Source of the DNA: Deltaproteobacteria bacterium
GTDB lineage: Bacteria; Myxococcota_A; UBA9160; UBA4427
Length of the DNA: 64,000 nucleotides
Assembly: GCA_019310975.1 (NCBI GenBank)
Contig: JAFDDH010000014.1
Span: 1 to 64,000 of the forward strand
Direction of reading: 5' to 3'
The first letter of the stretch is position 1, and every line of letters starts with the position of its first letter. Below, piece by piece: positions 9,066 to 19,490 of this stretch. The position numbers were made by a program, and so were the translations under genes. The notes under the pieces were generated by a model. That model searched no databases. It was not told the origin of the DNA and worked only from the letters and a program-made list of their open reading frames with translations.

Positions 9066-11456
9066 CTACGGGTCGGCGCCAGAATAGGTCATACGCGCCC
9101 GCTCGCGCTCGAGGGTCGCCAGCAACTGACGCGCTTCCAGCGAATCCGGCGCCAGCTCGACCAGACGCCGCGCGTACACGACGGCCTTCTCGAAGTCCTT
9201 CTGCTGGGAGTAGAGAAGCGCGAGTGCGTGTGGGTAGCCGGGCTCGCGTGGATCGATGCGGGTCGCACTCTTTAGAGCGGTGGCCGCCCGATCGGGATGC
9301 CCGAGGTGCTGCTCGGCGAGACCGAGGTTGTAGTGGACACGCGCGCGGTCGGGCAGACCCCGCGCCGCAGCACGCAACTCGCGCACGGATTCTGACATGC
9401 GGCCGGGCTGCGCGGCCAGCAGGAGCCCGAGCGAGTAATGGAGCTCGGCGGGCTCGGCGCAATGCGCGATGCCCGCGCGCAGCACGGACTCGGCATCCCC
9501 TGCACGACCGATCCGATCGTAGAGCTGTGAGAGGTTCGCGTAGGCGGGGAGAAAAGTCGGATCCAGCTCTGTCGCACGAAGGTACTCGCGCTCCGCGTCG
9601 GTCATCCTACCGAGCGCCGTATAGAGCACGCCCAGGTTGAGGCGGCCACCGGGTAGATCCGATGTCGCGCGCTGCGCGGCCTCGTACTCGTCGAGCGCTC
9701 GGCGCAGCTCGGGTCGCCTGGCGAGCGCGGGATCGGCACCGAGGCTCGCGGCGAGCTGTGCGGCGGCCTCGATTCGGACCGCGCGAATCGGATCGTCGAG
9801 AAGCGGCGCAAGCACGGCCGGGCGCTCGGCGGGAGGCAAGAGAGCGAGGGAGCGGGCGGCCAGCGCGCGCACCAGAGGATCGGGATCACGTGTCGCTTCG
9901 ACCAGCTCCGCGAGCGCCCCTGCTCCATATCGCGGCAGCAACGACACCGAAGTGGCGCGTACGATCCCGGCGTCCAGGTCGGATCCGAGCAGCGAGAGCA
10001 GTGGCTGCAGCGCATGGGAGCCGCCTGCGCGACCATCGTGAATGGCAGTGCCGTAGTCGGCGCCGCGCCGGCGCTCCGGACCGTACCAGGCCTCTACCTG
10101 CGAGACCGCCCACGAGCTCGACTGGTCGCCATGGCAGCCGTTGCACGCATTCGGAACACCGAGCTTCTGTGAGAGATCGGGGCGTGGGACGCGCAGGCTG
10201 TGGTCGCGTCGCGGATCGATCACCATGTAGGTGCGTGCGGGCATGTGGCACGACACGCAGCGTGCGCCCTTCGACTCGACTGGATGGTGGTGGTGAGCCG
10301 CCGTGTCATAGCGACGCGCGATGAGTCCATCGAAACGCGACTGCGGCTCCGGCCGATGGCATTGCGTACAGAGTGCATCGCCCTCGGCGCGAAGCGAGAG
10401 CGAGTGCGGGTCGTGGCAGTCGCTGCAGCGCACGCCGGCCGCATACATGCGGCTCTGCACGAAGGATCCGTAGACGTAGACCTCGTCCAGGATCTGTCCA
10501 TCCGCATAGTAGAGATGCGCATCCAGGGTGGCCGGCATGAAGTCGTCGAGCAGCGGGCGCCCATGGGCATCCTCGCCGCTGACGCGATGCCGGCGGGCGT
10601 GACAGCGCGCGCAAGCATCGACCTCGGTGCGTGAGTCGACCCGTGCCAGACTCGCGACGAGCCCGATACCTTCATGGCCCGGCGTCGAATCGCGGCTCTC
10701 CTCTTCAGCCCCGTCTCGCTTCGCTCTCGCCCAGCTCATGTGCGCGGCACCCGGGCCATGGCAGGCCTGGCAGCCCACATCGATCTCCGCCCAGGTGGTG
10801 CGATAGCTGTCGGTCGCCGGGTCGTAGCGCTTGCGCAGATTGGTGGAGTGGCATTCGGCGCACATTGCGTTCCAGGTCTGGTAGCGGCCGGTCCAATGCA
10901 ATGGGTCGTCGGCCCCGATGCGCTCGTCGGGGTAGAGGTGGAACCAGCGCTCCCGCTCGACATCCCACGCCACCGGCAGGGCCTGCAGGCGCCCGCCCGG
11001 GAAGTGGACCAGGTATTGTTGTAGCGGCTCGACACCGAAGGTGTAAGCGATCACGTACTCCGCCGACTCGCCGCCCGGCCCCTCGGTGCGCGTCATGAAT
11101 TGGCCGTCGCGTCGGAAGAAGCGCGTCTCCACACCGAAATATTCGAAGCGTGTATCGTCGAAATCGCCGAGTACCGTCTCTCTGGTGGCCGGCTGCATGG
11201 CCAGGTCGTGATGGGAGCCGCGGAAGAGATCTGCCTGCCGAGAGTGGCACGGGAGACAGCTTGCATCCGCCACGAAGTCGATACCGCCAGCCGGACTCGA
11301 ACGATCCAGCACTGGAGCGGCGTGCGCGGGTGACGCCTGCGCGCGCACGGCTTCTTGCGCGGCTGTGGGCTCCGCGCCGAAGACCGGGATCCACGAGACG
11401 AGCAGCCACGTCTTCACGCTCCGCGCTCGCGCGCCGATTCGATCATTCTTGAGCAC
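9066..11456 (-). CDS. octaheme c-type cytochrome with HEAT-like and C-terminal TPR region
   Basis: eight CxxCH motifs (CLPCH, CAECH, CQACH, CARCH, CSDCH, CTQCH, CVSCH, CNGCH); TPR repeats at C-terminus. Confidence 0.9.
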   Translation of the reverse strand: MLKNDRIGARARSVKTWLLVSWIPVFGAEPTAAQEAVRAQASPAHAAPVLDRSSPAGGIDFVADASCLPCHSRQADLFRGSHHDLAMQPATRETVLGDFDDTRFEYFGVETRFFRRDGQFMTRTEGPGGESAEYVIAYTFGVEPLQQYLVHFPGGRLQALPVAWDVERERWFHLYPDERIGADDPLHWTGRYQTWNAMCAECHSTNLRKRYDPATDSYRTTWAEIDVGCQACHGPGAAHMSWARAKRDGAEEESRDSTPGHEGIGLVASLARVDSRTEVDACARCHARRHRVSGEDAHGRPLLDDFMPATLDAHLYYADGQILDEVYVYGSFVQSRMYAAGVRCSDCHDPHSLSLRAEGDALCTQCHRPEPQSRFDGLIARRYDTAAHHHHPVESKGARCVSCHMPARTYMVIDPRRDHSLRVPRPDLSQKLGVPNACNGCHGDQSSSWAVSQVEAWYGPERRRGADYGTAIHDGRAGGSHALQPLLSLLGSDLDAGIVRATSVSLLPRYGAGALAELVEATRDPDPLVRALAARSLALLPPAERPAVLAPLLDDPIRAVRIEAAAQLAASLGADPALARRPELRRALDEYEAAQRATSDLPGGRLNLGVLYTALGRMTDAEREYLRATELDPTFLPAYANLSQLYDRIGRAGDAESVLRAGIAHCAEPAELHYSLGLLLAAQPGRMSESVRELRAAARGLPDRARVHYNLGLAEQHLGHPDRAATALKSATRIDPREPGYPHALALLYSQQKDFEKAVVYARRLVELAPDSLEARQLLATLERERARMTYSGADP

Positions 11457-11494
11457 AGGCCCATGATGTCACAAGCGAATCCGTGACACCCGAC

Positions 11495-12079
11495 CTAGGG
11501 TCTGGGCCGCACTCCCAGCCTCGGCTCGTAGTGGGTGATCCAATCGGCGATTCGTGAGCGGATCGGATCTTCGAGATGACCGCCGAAGAACTCGAAGCTC
11601 GCCCACGATTCCTGGCCACTGCGTCCGAGGTACTCGATCTCGTAGACGGCGGTCATCACGCCGGTGCGGAGCACGCCGTACTCGCAGTGGACGAGGATCG
11701 GATGGCCGGCTTCGCTGGCCAGCACGTCGAGCCAGCCCGCGAGCGACGAGTGGTTCGGCGGATGACCCGAATCGATGGGCAGGTCCACCATGCGCACGCT
11801 CTTCTCGTCCAGAAGCTCGGCCTGGGCGTCATGCCACGGCTTCTCGTTCTCGAGCTCGGAGCGTACGTTCACCACCGTGCGGATCCCGTAGCGATCGACC
11901 ACTCTGGCGAGCTGCTCCGGGGACAATGTCGCACTGCGGTAGAGCACGCCGGGCGTGACTGTGAGCAGATGCTTCGGCGCGAGCCGGTGCGCGGCGGCGA
12001 GGGCGAGCGTGATTGCGAGTGACGTGACGAGCAGTGCGGCTGCAATCCGCCGACGCCTCGGCCGCGCCGAATCGCTCAC
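11495..12079 (-). CDS. dual-specificity/tyrosine phosphatase-like protein
   Basis: HCEYGVLRTG (HCx5R) signature, N-terminal TM; GTG start overlaps stop of 12076..13311. Confidence 0.8.
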   Translation of the reverse strand: MSDSARPRRRRIAAALLVTSLAITLALAAAHRLAPKHLLTVTPGVLYRSATLSPEQLARVVDRYGIRTVVNVRSELENEKPWHDAQAELLDEKSVRMVDLPIDSGHPPNHSSLAGWLDVLASEAGHPILVHCEYGVLRTGVMTAVYEIEYLGRSGQESWASFEFFGGHLEDPIRSRIADWITHYEPRLGVRPRP

Positions 12080-13311
12080 CCGAGTGCCCCGGCCTCCTCG
12101 AGCGCCTTGATGCGATCTTTGTCGTAGCCGAGCACCTCGCCGAGCACGTGGTGATTATGCTCACCGACAGTCGGCGCCTTCGAGGGCGCGGGCAGCTCCT
12201 CGCCCACGATCTTCACCGGGAAGGGCAACATGTCGGCACCGTGCTTCTCGTGCGGAAGGAGCTGGAATCGATCCTTGAATTGCGGATCGTCTGCGAGCGT
12301 CTTCGGCGTGTTGACCGGTGCGATCGGAAAGTTCTTCTCGTCACCCAGTCGAATCCACGCTTCGGAGGTCTTCTGCTTGAAGATGTCGCGCAGCTGGACC
12401 TGTAGCTCGCGATTGCCGCGGGCGTGGTCGGCGAATTTCGAGCCGGGCCAGCGCTCGAATAGATCCGGGCGCCCCACGCAATCACAGAAGTTCTTCCAGA
12501 AGGCCTGCTCGGACGCCATCAAGAGCACGTGACCATCCGCAGACTCGTACATCTGGTAGCGAACGCCCTCCTTCATGCCGGCGGTGCCCGGCGCGCGGCG
12601 CACATAGTCGTCCGCCTTGTTGCCCGTCACTTCGTCCTCGGGCCGCTCGTAGGCGATCCAGGACTCGCTGCGGTACCAGTCCATATACGCCGCCGCGTCG
12701 GATTGGCCAATCTCCATCATGGAACCGCGCCCGGTCTCGCGCGCGCGGATCACACCGGCCAGGATCGTCATCGCGCCAAACATCGGCCCGGCATGCATTC
12801 CGATCGAGGCGTGCTCGGGGATGTAACAGAATCCATCCTCGTCGTACGCGGGGTTCACGATGCCCGCCCAGGTGTCGAAAGCAATTCCGTGCGCAGGGAG
12901 GTTCTTGTACGGGCCGGTCATGCCATAGCCCGAGATATTGCAGAAGACGATCTTCGGATTGAGGCTGGCGAGATCCTCGTAGCCGAGCCCGCGCCGCGCA
13001 AGCGAGCCCGGCCGCATCGCCTCTACCACTACGTCGGCACCGCGCACGAGGTCCTTGTAGACCTCGACTCCCTCGGGCGTGCGCAGATCGAGGGTGATGC
13101 TCTTCTTGCCACGGTTGATGTGGTAGTGCAGCAAAGAGACACCGCCGATGATGGGCCACGTCATCTCGCGCACGTAGTCGCCCGATGGGGACTCCACCTT
13201 GATGACGTCCGCACCGAGATCAGCGAGATGCGTCGTGATGGCGGCGGGACCGAGCAGCGAGCTCTCGATTACGCGGAGACCGGCAAGCGGCGTGCGAGCC
13301 TCGTTCGTCAT
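12076..13311 (-). CDS. CaiB/BaiF family CoA transferase (family III)
   Basis: LAGLRVIESSLLGPAAITTHLADLGADVIKVESPSGDYVRE; HINRGKKSITLDLRTPEG. Confidence 0.95.
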   Translation of the reverse strand: MTNEARTPLAGLRVIESSLLGPAAITTHLADLGADVIKVESPSGDYVREMTWPIIGGVSLLHYHINRGKKSITLDLRTPEGVEVYKDLVRGADVVVEAMRPGSLARRGLGYEDLASLNPKIVFCNISGYGMTGPYKNLPAHGIAFDTWAGIVNPAYDEDGFCYIPEHASIGMHAGPMFGAMTILAGVIRARETGRGSMMEIGQSDAAAYMDWYRSESWIAYERPEDEVTGNKADDYVRRAPGTAGMKEGVRYQMYESADGHVLLMASEQAFWKNFCDCVGRPDLFERWPGSKFADHARGNRELQVQLRDIFKQKTSEAWIRLGDEKNFPIAPVNTPKTLADDPQFKDRFQLLPHEKHGADMLPFPVKIVGEELPAPSKAPTVGEHNHHVLGEVLGYDKDRIKALEEAGALG

Positions 13312-13656
13312 GCGGGCGTCCTCTCTGGTGTGCGTGGTCGCGGCCAGTTCAAAGGCGGTGCGGGCGCCCGGCCTCTGCTGCTCGGGTTGAACGCCCTACG
13401 CGCAGGCCGGCGCAGCCGCGCCCCCGGGGCCCGAATCACCCCGTCCTGGGGGCCGCAAAGTACTATGCGCGCCGGCGAGCCACAACCCGAACGAGCCCCT
13501 CTTCCATGGGGTCCGACCGCAGCGACGAGATAAGAAGATCGCTCGATCCGCTACGCTCGAATCCCCATTTCGTCGCTCGCGCGTCCACCGCCGTGCAGCG
13601 CGCTCCGCGCATCCGGAGATCACGGGCGGTGACAGAAGGAGTGGGCATGATGAGGC

Positions 13657-15207
13657 ATGATGAAAGGAGAATGCGTGCGTGGAATTCGCACTCTGACTGA
13701 GACGGCCTGGTGCGGGACGCTCGCACTGACGGTTCTGGCGCTCGCTTTCACGGGCTGCGCACGCAATCCGGTCACGGGCCGGCCCGACGCCGTGCTGACC
13801 ACCGAGAAGGGCGAGATCAGGCAGGGCAACGAAGCCGCCAAGATCGTCGAGCAGGAGATCGGCCTACTCGCCGACGCGGACCTCGAGAACTACATCGACC
13901 AGCTCGGGCAGCGGCTCGCCCTTCAGTCCCCGCGCACGAATCTCGTACACACTTTTCACGTGGTGGAGATGAAGGAACCCAACGCCTTTGCGCTTCCGGG
14001 CGGTCACGTCTACGTTTCGCGCGGGCTGCTCGCGCTCTGCAACTCCGAAGATGAGCTGGCCACGGTGATCGGCCACGAGATCGGGCATGTCGCCGCTCGG
14101 CACTCGGTGCAGCGACAGGCGGCCAGCGTACCTCTGGCGCCCGTGCGGCTCGCCGCCGGGATCGGGGGGGCAATTGCAGGCATCGTCTCGCCGGGCCTCG
14201 GAAAGTTGGTCGCCGGCGTCGGACAGCTGCCGGGCGCACTCGCCTTGGCGAACTACAGCCGAGACCAGGAGCGCGAGGCCGACCGCCTCGGCCAAGAGTT
14301 TGCGGCGGCGTCTGGATTCGATCCCATCGCACTCTCTACCTTCATGCACTCACTGGCTCGCGAAGAGGAGCTGGCCGGAAACGATCCCAACCGGCGCTCC
14401 TTCTTCCAATCGCATCCGCCGAGCCCCGACCGGTCCAGGGATGCCGTCGCGTTCGCTGCGGAACTGACCATCTCGACCGACCAGCCGCCGCCGCTTACCC
14501 AGCGGCGCTTCTTCTTCGAGGTGCTCGACGGCATACCGGTGGGCGACAACGCGGCAGAGGGTGTCTTCATCGAAGACCGCTTCCTCCACCCCGGTCTGCG
14601 CGTCGGCATGCGGCTTCCGAAGGATTGGAAGTACCAGAACACCCGCCGTGCACTCGTCGCGCAGCAGAAGGACCAGCTCGCCTACTTGATTCTGGAGATT
14701 GCCGACAAGGGCAGCGACCCGATGGAGGCTGCGCTGGTATTCGACAAGGAGGTGCAGCTCGAATCCTCGCCACGGCGCCTCGAGATCCACGGTCTGCAGG
14801 CGGTGGATGCCGTCACCACGGTGGGCCGCGGTCGGGACTCGGTCCGCCTGCAGCTCACGTGGATCTCCCACGACGGGCTCGTCTACCGCATCATGGGTGC
14901 TGCCTCCCCGCGTGACTTCGACTCCATGCTCTCCACGTTCAACGAGTCAATGGGCAGCTTTCACGTGCTGAGTGCGTCCGAGCTGAATGAGATCCACCAG
15001 AACACACTGCGCATCACCACGACAAAGAAGAGGGAAGACCTCGAGCAGCTCGGCAAGCGCACTCGGAACCAATGGCCGGTCGACCAGACCGAGGTGGCGA
15101 ACGCACTCGAGAATGGCATCGCGCCGGCCTCGGGATCGCTCATCAAGATCGCGAAGTCGGAGCGATACGTGCCGCCGCCCGAGGAGAAAGGGGTGGCGAC
15201 CAAATAG
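13657..15207 (+). CDS. M48 family metallopeptidase, lipoprotein
   Basis: ALAFTGCARNP lipobox; NAFALPGGHVYVSRGLL; VIGHEIGHVAARHS. Confidence 0.93.
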   Translation: MMKGECVRGIRTLTETAWCGTLALTVLALAFTGCARNPVTGRPDAVLTTEKGEIRQGNEAAKIVEQEIGLLADADLENYIDQLGQRLALQSPRTNLVHTFHVVEMKEPNAFALPGGHVYVSRGLLALCNSEDELATVIGHEIGHVAARHSVQRQAASVPLAPVRLAAGIGGAIAGIVSPGLGKLVAGVGQLPGALALANYSRDQEREADRLGQEFAAASGFDPIALSTFMHSLAREEELAGNDPNRRSFFQSHPPSPDRSRDAVAFAAELTISTDQPPPLTQRRFFFEVLDGIPVGDNAAEGVFIEDRFLHPGLRVGMRLPKDWKYQNTRRALVAQQKDQLAYLILEIADKGSDPMEAALVFDKEVQLESSPRRLEIHGLQAVDAVTTVGRGRDSVRLQLTWISHDGLVYRIMGAASPRDFDSMLSTFNESMGSFHVLSASELNEIHQNTLRITTTKKREDLEQLGKRTRNQWPVDQTEVANALENGIAPASGSLIKIAKSERYVPPPEEKGVATK

Positions 15208-15269
15208 CCCTTGGGAGAGTGGTCGCAGCCAAGACCGCGCCCTCTGGAGCAGAGGCAGGAGGACGGGAC

Positions 15270-16922
15270 GTGCACCAACCGCAGGGACGGATCCAGAAGG
15301 GGCTCCATGCCTTCGAGGTGCTGCGTGGAGCGGGTCTGCTTTCCCCCGCATTCCTCTACTCGGTCGCTCGCGCGACTCGCCGCCACGGCGCCTCCACCGC
15401 GATGGGGACCGCGGCCGCCGCCCTCGCCCGCCCGGGCGAGCTGGCGGTTCTGGATGAGACTGGATCCACCACCTTCGAGGGCCTCTATCACCGCATGCTC
15501 TCGATCGCGCACGGGCTCCGGGACCTGGGCGTGGGCGAGGCAAGCAAGATTGGTCTGCTCGCGCGCAACCATCGCGGCTTCATCGAGGCACTCGGCGGGG
15601 CCACGCTGCTCGGCGCCGACACCTGTTTCCTGAACACGGGCTTCGCCGGACCCCAGCTGCGCGATGTACTGCAACGCGAGGGTATCGAGCTCGTCCTCTA
15701 CGACGATGAATTTGCAGGGATCGTGTCGGCGGCCGGCGAGGACATCGTCCGCGTCCGGGTCTGGCGCGAGCACGACACACCTGATACGCCCGCCTCGCAC
15801 CACATGGCGGGCGAGACGGTGACCTCGATCGACGAGCTGGTCGAGCGCTACCCGGCAACGCCGGTCAGGCGGCCGAGCCGGCCCGGCCGTGGCACTCTCC
15901 TCACGTCGGGCACCACGGGTACGCCCAAGGGTGCGCAGCGATCCGCCACGAGCACCGACGCAGACTCGGCGATTGGGATGCTCGACGCGCTCCCGATCCG
16001 GGTCGGACGACGCACGCTCGTGAGCGCGCCACTCTTCCATGCGTGGGGACTCGCACATATGCTCATGGGCACCCTTCTGCGCTCGACGTTCGTCCTGCAG
16101 CGGCGCTTCGATCCCGAGCGGATCCTGGAGGCAATCCAGCGGCATCGAGTCGAAGCCCTGATCGTGGTGCCCGTGATGCTGCAGCGCATTCTCGCACTGG
16201 GCGAAGATGTCTGCGGCAAGTACGACACCCGCTCGCTGCAGGTCACACTCTCGAGTGGATCGGCGCTGCCGGGCGAGCTGGCTCTGCATTGGATGGACAC
16301 CTTTGGCGACAATCTCTACAACTTCTACGGCTCTACTGAGGTCGCACAGGCGACGATCGCCGGGCCCGCGGACCTGCGCGCAGCACCGGGCACGGCGGGA
16401 CGCGTGCCAGTCGGCACGACGGTCAGGATTCTCGATCACGAGGGGCGCCCGCTGCAGACCGGCAAGACCGGGCGGATCTTCGTCGGCAACAAGGGCCAGT
16501 TCGAGGGCTACACGGGTGGCGGCCACAAAGAGATGGTCGACGGCCTGATGTCAATCGGCGACATGGGACACTTCGACGAGGAGGGACGCCTCTTCGTCGA
16601 AGGACGCGATGATGACATGATCGTGTCGGGTGGAGAAAACGTCTTCCCAAGTGAAGTCGAAGACCTGCTCTCCGATCACCCGGACATCCTCGAGGTCAGC
16701 GTGATCGGCGTGCCCGACGACGAGTTCGGTCAGCGGCTACGCGCCTTCGTGGTGGCGCGCGAGGGGGTCACGCTGGATCCAGATGCGCTTCGGACGCTTG
16801 TCCGGCAGGAGCTGGCCCGCCACAAGGTGCCGCGCGACGTCATCGCCCTCGACGAGATCCCGCGCAATCCGGCCGGCAAGGTGCTCAAGCGGGTGCTGCG
16901 CGAGCATCCGGGCGACGCATAG
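15270..16922 (+). CDS. AMP-dependent acyl-CoA synthetase/ligase
   Basis: GTLLTSGTTGTPKGAQRS, YNFYGSTEVAQAT, SGGENVFPSEVEDLL; GTG start proposed at 15270 within ORF 15072..16922. Confidence 0.9.
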   Translation: MHQPQGRIQKGLHAFEVLRGAGLLSPAFLYSVARATRRHGASTAMGTAAAALARPGELAVLDETGSTTFEGLYHRMLSIAHGLRDLGVGEASKIGLLARNHRGFIEALGGATLLGADTCFLNTGFAGPQLRDVLQREGIELVLYDDEFAGIVSAAGEDIVRVRVWREHDTPDTPASHHMAGETVTSIDELVERYPATPVRRPSRPGRGTLLTSGTTGTPKGAQRSATSTDADSAIGMLDALPIRVGRRTLVSAPLFHAWGLAHMLMGTLLRSTFVLQRRFDPERILEAIQRHRVEALIVVPVMLQRILALGEDVCGKYDTRSLQVTLSSGSALPGELALHWMDTFGDNLYNFYGSTEVAQATIAGPADLRAAPGTAGRVPVGTTVRILDHEGRPLQTGKTGRIFVGNKGQFEGYTGGGHKEMVDGLMSIGDMGHFDEEGRLFVEGRDDDMIVSGGENVFPSEVEDLLSDHPDILEVSVIGVPDDEFGQRLRAFVVAREGVTLDPDALRTLVRQELARHKVPRDVIALDEIPRNPAGKVLKRVLREHPGDA

Positions 16923-18471
16923 CCGAGAGCCTCCGCCAGAGCGCGCGAATGTCTTCCTCCAGAGCCGGGCGGCGCGGATGGCTCGGGTCGCCAGCGCCAG
17001 CGAAGACATGCGCCTCTCCGCGACCCGGATCGAAGGCCGGCCACTCGGAGAGCGCGGCGTGACACGGATCGCCGCTGCGCGCAAAGGCCAGCCACGTAGC
17101 CTGCATCGTGTCGGAGAGGCGGAGCGAGCTCGGCCGCATGCCGATCCACGGTCTCAGCGTCGGCTCTCGCAGCGTCCCGAAGACGAAGGGGATCTCGATT
17201 GCGTGACAGGCCCCGATGCGACGGGGCGCGATGCGTGGTGCCCAGTCGAAGCGGTAGAGCCATCCGGCACCGCCCGAGCGCGCGTGGCGCTCCACCAGAT
17301 CCACGGCCGGCAGCCGGAAGACCCGATCGGTCTGCAGCGCGACCCAGACATCGGCAGGTGAGCGGCGCCCGCCCGACTCCGGACAGCGCCCGTAGACCTC
17401 GAGCAGCTCGTCGACGACACCCGGCGACGCCACGCCATCGCGTGCGAGCGTCCGCTCCACGTAGCCGCGCAGTGTGACCCCATCGAGGCTGCGACGCTTG
17501 GCGTCGGTGGCGGTGAAGAGCTTCCACTCCTCCAGGTTGGTCCCCACCAGGATCGGAAGCGTCGACGGTGTATCCGCATTCGTGGGCAGGACCGGCACCA
17601 CGTCATCGTCCACCACGGGTTGCCAAGCCAGCATGCCGAGGGGGAGACGATGGCGTGCGCTCACCCGAGCTTGGGCGCGCAGGATCTCCCCCGGGTCGAG
17701 GCCGCGCAGTCGATCGATCACATGCGGACTCTCCGGATCGATGCAGAGCGCATCGAGCAGCGCCGCGGTCACGCCGCGCGCCTCTTCGGCGCCGAGCACG
17801 TTGCGCATTGCGCCGCTCTCCAGGATGGCGCGCGCGAAGAGCCCGCGCGCCAGCGGCGAGGTGAGCAGCACCCCGATGCTCATCGCGCCGGCCGACTGAC
17901 CGAAGACGGTGACGTTCTCGGGATCCCCGCCGAAGCTCTCGATATTCTCACGCACCCACGAAAGGGCTGCGATCTGGTCGCGCAGCCCTACGTTGGTATC
18001 GGTCGCCGCACCGCCGAAGGCGCGAAGATCCAGCGCACCCAACGCGCCGAGCCGGTAGTTGATCGTCACCACCACCACATCGCCGCGCCGCACCAGCCGA
18101 TGGCCTCCGTATACGTACCAGCTCCCCGAGCCGTGGTTGTAGCCGCCGCCGTGAATCCAGACCATGACGGGTCGCCGGGTGGCGCGGCCGGTCGGTGCAA
18201 AGACGTTCAGGTGCAGGCAGTCCTCGCTGGCACCGGCCGCCGGCACAGCGCTCCAACGCCTGATCCGGAGGCCGGCCGCGGTGCGCTGGTGGGCGGCCGC
18301 ACCGGGTCGCCGCGCGTCTCGCACGCCGCTCCAATGCGGGGCCGGCCCGGGGGCACGAAATCTGCGCTCGCCCACGGCACCCGGCGCATAGGGGATCCCG
18401 CGGAAGACCTGCACGCCGAATTCGTGCGTACCCTCCAAGGCGCCGACGGGTAGCTTCAGCCGAACGCTCAC
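16885..18471 (-). CDS. type-B carboxylesterase
   Basis: GIPYAPGAVGERRFRAPGPAP, SEDCLHLNVFAPTG, VWIHGGGYN, FGQSAGAMSIG; GTG start at 18471 overlaps the upstream TGA (18468-18470). Confidence 0.9.
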   Translation of the reverse strand: MSVRLKLPVGALEGTHEFGVQVFRGIPYAPGAVGERRFRAPGPAPHWSGVRDARRPGAAAHQRTAAGLRIRRWSAVPAAGASEDCLHLNVFAPTGRATRRPVMVWIHGGGYNHGSGSWYVYGGHRLVRRGDVVVVTINYRLGALGALDLRAFGGAATDTNVGLRDQIAALSWVRENIESFGGDPENVTVFGQSAGAMSIGVLLTSPLARGLFARAILESGAMRNVLGAEEARGVTAALLDALCIDPESPHVIDRLRGLDPGEILRAQARVSARHRLPLGMLAWQPVVDDDVVPVLPTNADTPSTLPILVGTNLEEWKLFTATDAKRRSLDGVTLRGYVERTLARDGVASPGVVDELLEVYGRCPESGGRRSPADVWVALQTDRVFRLPAVDLVERHARSGGAGWLYRFDWAPRIAPRRIGACHAIEIPFVFGTLREPTLRPWIGMRPSSLRLSDTMQATWLAFARSGDPCHAALSEWPAFDPGRGEAHVFAGAGDPSHPRRPALEEDIRALWRRLSAMRRPDARAAPA

Positions 18472-19346
18472 GCGTTCGCTTGCAAGAAGCCCCGCAGCAG
18501 CGCATTCACCCGCTCCGGATTCTCCTGGTGGACGAAGTGCCCGGCCGCTTCGATTCGCTCCACACGCAGACCGGCCGGGAAGAGGCGTTCGGGAATGTGA
18601 TCGAATAGGCGAGTGTCGAGGCAGCCGTCGGTGGCCCCGGTGATGGCCAGAGTCGGGACTTCGATGGGGTGATTGGTCAGCTCGTTCATACGCCTGGATT
18701 CGTCGAGCCACGGATTCAACATGGCGCGGTAGTAGGAGAGCGCCGCACGCTTTACACCCGGCTGACGGAAGGTCCGCTTGAGCACCTCCATGGCCTCGGG
18801 CTCCCACTCGAACCCGGGCGACCAATCGCGCCACAGCCGCTCGATGAACGCGTAGTCGTTGCGTTCGACCACGAAATCGGAGAGCCCGCGCAGCTGAAAG
18901 AAGAGCGCATACCAGCTCTTGCGCAGCTGCGCCGGGAGCAGGCTCAGCGCACTGCGCTCGCGCATGGCGGCAAAATGCGGCACCGCGATGGTGGTGAGCG
19001 AGCGCAGCAGATCCGGGCGCTGCGCGGCCACCAGGTAGGCGACGATGCCCCCCCAATCATGCCCCACCAGATGCAGTGGCCCCAGCGTCTTCGCCCATTC
19101 GATCACATCCATGGCAACTCGCATCGGGTGATAGTGCACGCTTTCGGGACCTGGCTGGGTGGCGGTCTCGTAGCCGCGCAACGCAGGCGCGTAGGCGCGG
19201 AATCCGCCGGCCGCCAGCACCGGCAGCTGGTGCCGGAAGGAGTGCAGATCATCGGGGAAGCCGTGCAGGCAGAGCACGGGTGGGCCGTCGCCCGCGACCC
19301 GTGCGCTGAAGGTCATCCCATTCGCCCGAAGTGCGGCTGTCTCCAC
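18468..19346 (-). CDS. alpha/beta hydrolase (epoxide hydrolase-like)
   Basis: PPVLCLHGFPDDLHSFRHQLP, LVGHDWGGIVAYLVA, AAGHFVHQENPERVN. Confidence 0.93.
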   Translation of the reverse strand: METAALRANGMTFSARVAGDGPPVLCLHGFPDDLHSFRHQLPVLAAGGFRAYAPALRGYETATQPGPESVHYHPMRVAMDVIEWAKTLGPLHLVGHDWGGIVAYLVAAQRPDLLRSLTTIAVPHFAAMRERSALSLLPAQLRKSWYALFFQLRGLSDFVVERNDYAFIERLWRDWSPGFEWEPEAMEVLKRTFRQPGVKRAALSYYRAMLNPWLDESRRMNELTNHPIEVPTLAITGATDGCLDTRLFDHIPERLFPAGLRVERIEAAGHFVHQENPERVNALLRGFLQANA

Positions 19347-19490
19347 GGGACCTCCTGTTCACCGCCTCCACCGCCTGCACTTCTCGTCGCGTGCGATCTG
19401 CACGCGGACACGATCAGCGAACGGGGCTGCGATCGCAGAGTGTATACTGGCCCTGGCCGAGCGGTGTAGGCCACTCGCGGAGTTCGATTC

